Positions 61,380 to 64,000 of a DNA stretch of 64,000 nucleotides are shown piece by piece. Every line of letters starts with the position of its first letter. Position 1 is the stretch's first letter. The translations under genes and the position numbers were made by a program. Location of the stretch: the NCBI RefSeq assembly GCF_017562075.2, contig NC_054082.1, forward strand, positions 39,134,442-39,198,441. Reading direction: 5' to 3'. The notes beneath the pieces were generated by a model. It made no database searches, had not been told where the DNA came from, and was given only the letters and a program-made list of their open reading frames with translations. This stretch comes from Anopheles merus. Lineage: Eukaryota > Arthropoda > Insecta > Diptera > Culicidae.

Positions 61380-64000
61380 TTACACACATTCCATTAATAA
61401 TCTTTAATTACTTAAATAGTATCAATTAAATGCAAATAAGAAAATAAAAAAATGATATTTTATGTTCATTATCAACATGCTTTCTTTTGAGCTCGACTGC
61501 CTACTTCAATGTAGCTTACTTCAAAGGAATATTCCCGACCAGATAAAAAGGATTCAATATTTTTAATATAATCGCTCGGTGTACTTGAGGTAAATGTGTA
61601 ATGTGTTGCCAGAATGAAATAATGCCATTGCTTACTGTACGTCAAAAGCAGTACATGCCAGGTTGATAGCTTTCAATTAAAATCGTTTACAACAAGGCGT
61701 ATGTCGGAGAAGTGTATGCAGCGAAGGCTGTATGCAACCGGCGGATGTGATAGGACCCTATGTAATGTATGACCATAAACTTTCCAAGATCCTTAAATGT
61801 ATTAAAACAAAATTAGGCAAACATTTCCGACGAGGAAAAACATAAAGAGTCGCATACATAGTGAGTGTCTCTCGCTTTATCTCTTTTGCTTCGCCTATTG
61901 CTAATCCCTCGATTCTGGCTAGCCGTACGTCATAGCGAACCGTCGATAGCTTGAGCTTCGTTGGTAGGAGACGGTTGCTAGGTTTGCCTCTTACTCAGCC
62001 TCAGATTGGTGGTAGTATGATCTGTACTTAATTGAATTTGAAACGGTATTTTAACAAACAGCAACGTACGAGCTTCTTGGTCCAACAGCAGCCTTGCCTA
62101 GGTAAGTGTATGAGAGAGAAAGAGAAAGTAAGAACCAAGAGTGAGAGAGATGGAAAGAGTAAAATGTCACTAAAACGGTGAGTCATTGGAGAAGGTTGGG
62201 AGGGTGTCGTCCGAGCAGCTTTTTCGTTTCGGAAACGATGCACGTACGTTCGAAGCTAGGAGGCTGTTGCAGAAACCATAAAATTGTAATCTAAAATCTA
62301 ATATATTCTGTAATGAGAGTATGCCACGGGTAACCTGCCTCCGCTAGAGCGTTGTGTCAAGTGCCGGCGGTTCGCAAAAACCGATTACTTCAGGTGACGG
62401 TGTCAGAGTCGCAGTGTATCAAATTACAAGATGAGTAGAAAAGCTAATGGCTTAAAAAGCTGGAGTGGAAGGCTGGAACAGCAGCATGGTATTTTTCTGT
62501 TTCATTCTGTTACACAAATCATTCGTACCATTTTTTAGTCTCTCTTTCTTTTCCATTTAATAACCGTTGGGAGAGGTGCACTTGTCTAGCGATGAATTTG
62601 CAAAATGACCTGTCGTGATAGAAGGACGGTATGCAGTAAATATGGCACTGCTGTAGATACACTCAAGAAACAAATCAAGAAAAATATAAAATTTTTAAAC
62701 CTTTTTTCATACTTTTCTATCAACAATAAAACATTGACAGCAATACAAAAAAAAAAGAAGCAAGCAACGGAAATCAAAAGTATTTTGTATTTAATAGCTT
62801 TTATTCCGCTCGTCATTTGTTTTCAGAAGATTCAATACATTAGGAGCTTTGCGTTAAAAAAATAATTACAGGAGCTATTCTTAGCTAGCCCATACCTCCT
62901 TCCTACAAAATGTGTAGGAACAATATCAACTAATGCAAATATTTCTCACCAAAATTTAGTTAAAATATTTTAAGTATTCTGTATTCTGAAAATAAAGTAA
63001 ATTATAAGTTGTGTTTGGGTATAGGAAAAGTAATTGAAATGCAAATTATAACATAATTAAAACTATATTATATAGCTTCTCATTTTTACTTCAGTAGAAA
63101 CATGCATTCCGCAAAGAAGTATAAAAACAATACTTATATTTGTTTGTCAATATTCGACATAAAACAATATGGAGTGTTTAGAAACAGATTATGCAAAACT
63201 TTTTGAAACGCTTTTCATTGGAAATAAAGCTTTTTCCTAACAAAATTTGTTTTTAACATCTTTTTATCTTGTCGCTATACGTATGTAGCAGTATTCCCTT
63301 AACGCCTAGCAGAATCGATGTACTCCATCGACCATAACAAGTGTAGCGAGCTGATATAGGGCAACGGTTCAGTTAAAAGTGTCTGAAGCGTATCGGGTAG
63401 AGGTTCGGGATAAGCACCAATCATGGCTATGCATAATCAGTGTAGCTGTATGTTTGACAAAATCAGTCACCCGAAAAGGTTTACTGTGTCCAGCAATTTC
63501 ACTCAAACGAAGGGCCCATTTTCATACAAAAACAAAAAAGCATACACACATACACACACATATAGCGTTTTGCTGCCTTTGCTTATCAGACAAATATGAT
63601 TGAGAATTGATTGGTTTCGAACAGTTGCTAAGTAACAGTGGGACCGAAAGGAGCAATAAGGATATAGGAATGTATTTTTGGCAGTAACACGAACTTTCTG
63701 CTTTTATTAATGTTACAAAGTTAGAATAAAGATCAACGGTTATAGTTAGAATAATGTTTAATTTTAGATAGGTGGGCAAATTTATTTAACTTTTTGATGC
63801 TTTTTGATGCTGGACACATTTTGATGCTGCTTAAAGCAGGAGCAATATTTTGCGAGAAAAAACAGAAACGACGTCATTGCCGTAAGAGACGTAGCGTTAT
63901 GTTTGCTTCTCTACTTATCGCTATAGACACCGAACTGCTCGTTTGTTTATCTGGCCTGTGGCGTACGAAGATCCAGCTGGTTATACGCTTTGGTAAGCCT
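61380..64000. other. Non-coding, no gene recognised
   Basis: A possible splice donor (CTAG before GTAAGTG) near 62101 has no open frame with a domain before it. A short TTTTTGATGC duplication lies near 63790-63812. Nothing else is supported. Confidence 0.45.

Overview
The window looks like nuclear DNA of a mosquito, most likely an Anopheles. The support is indirect: tRNA-headed SINEs about 200 bp long with a (GAA)n tail resemble the Anopheles SINE200 type, an RTE-clade retrotransposon has a very short 3' end with a (TAAG)n tail, and the sequence is moderately AT-rich with many dinucleotide arrays. No prokaryotic, CRISPR, viral, rRNA or tRNA gene was seen. No host protein could be named. Nearly all of the 64 kb reads as intergenic or long-intron DNA. 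SINE and RTE names come from memory of the families, not from a search.

Layout. 1-12077: unique non-coding DNA with a consensus CTCF-type motif near 1755. 12078-16364: a transposon cluster, with a SINE fragment and then a minus-strand, 5'-truncated RTE retrotransposon whose reverse-transcriptase ORF is split by a 1283-bp hAT-type element (13009-14291) with 8-bp target duplications. 18972-19594: a TA-flanked MITE that has itself received a SINE and a 77-bp RTE fragment. 26421-26638: a probable small hAT-type relic. 27529-28331: a Z-DNA-prone (GC)(GT) array followed by a 103-bp (GA) array. 37267-38407: a 102-bp RTE fragment with 11-bp target duplications, a decayed RTE fragment on the other strand, and a full-length SINE. 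45591-46397: an 807-bp element with perfect 30-bp terminal inverted repeats that I cannot place in a family. 46938-47537: a 600-bp (CA) array with four evenly styled interruptions. 57302-57393 and 61162-61371: two more SINE copies.

The candidate host signals are weak and few. They are a minus-strand first coding exon (59499-59681) ending in a consensus splice donor, a 75-bp plus-strand internal exon with good splice sites (53694-53768), and a TATA plus initiator arrangement near 45219-45250. None has a recognised domain.

How the parts relate: the RTE element supplies the reverse transcriptase and endonuclease type of machinery, and its 3' end recurs at 19388 and 37278 as tiny target-primed insertions. 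The SINEs are tRNA-derived and would depend on some LINE. The hAT and MITE elements carry no transposase and would need one in trans. Nesting gives an order of events: in the 12-16 kb cluster RTE before hAT, and in the 19 kb cluster MITE before SINE and RTE fragment.
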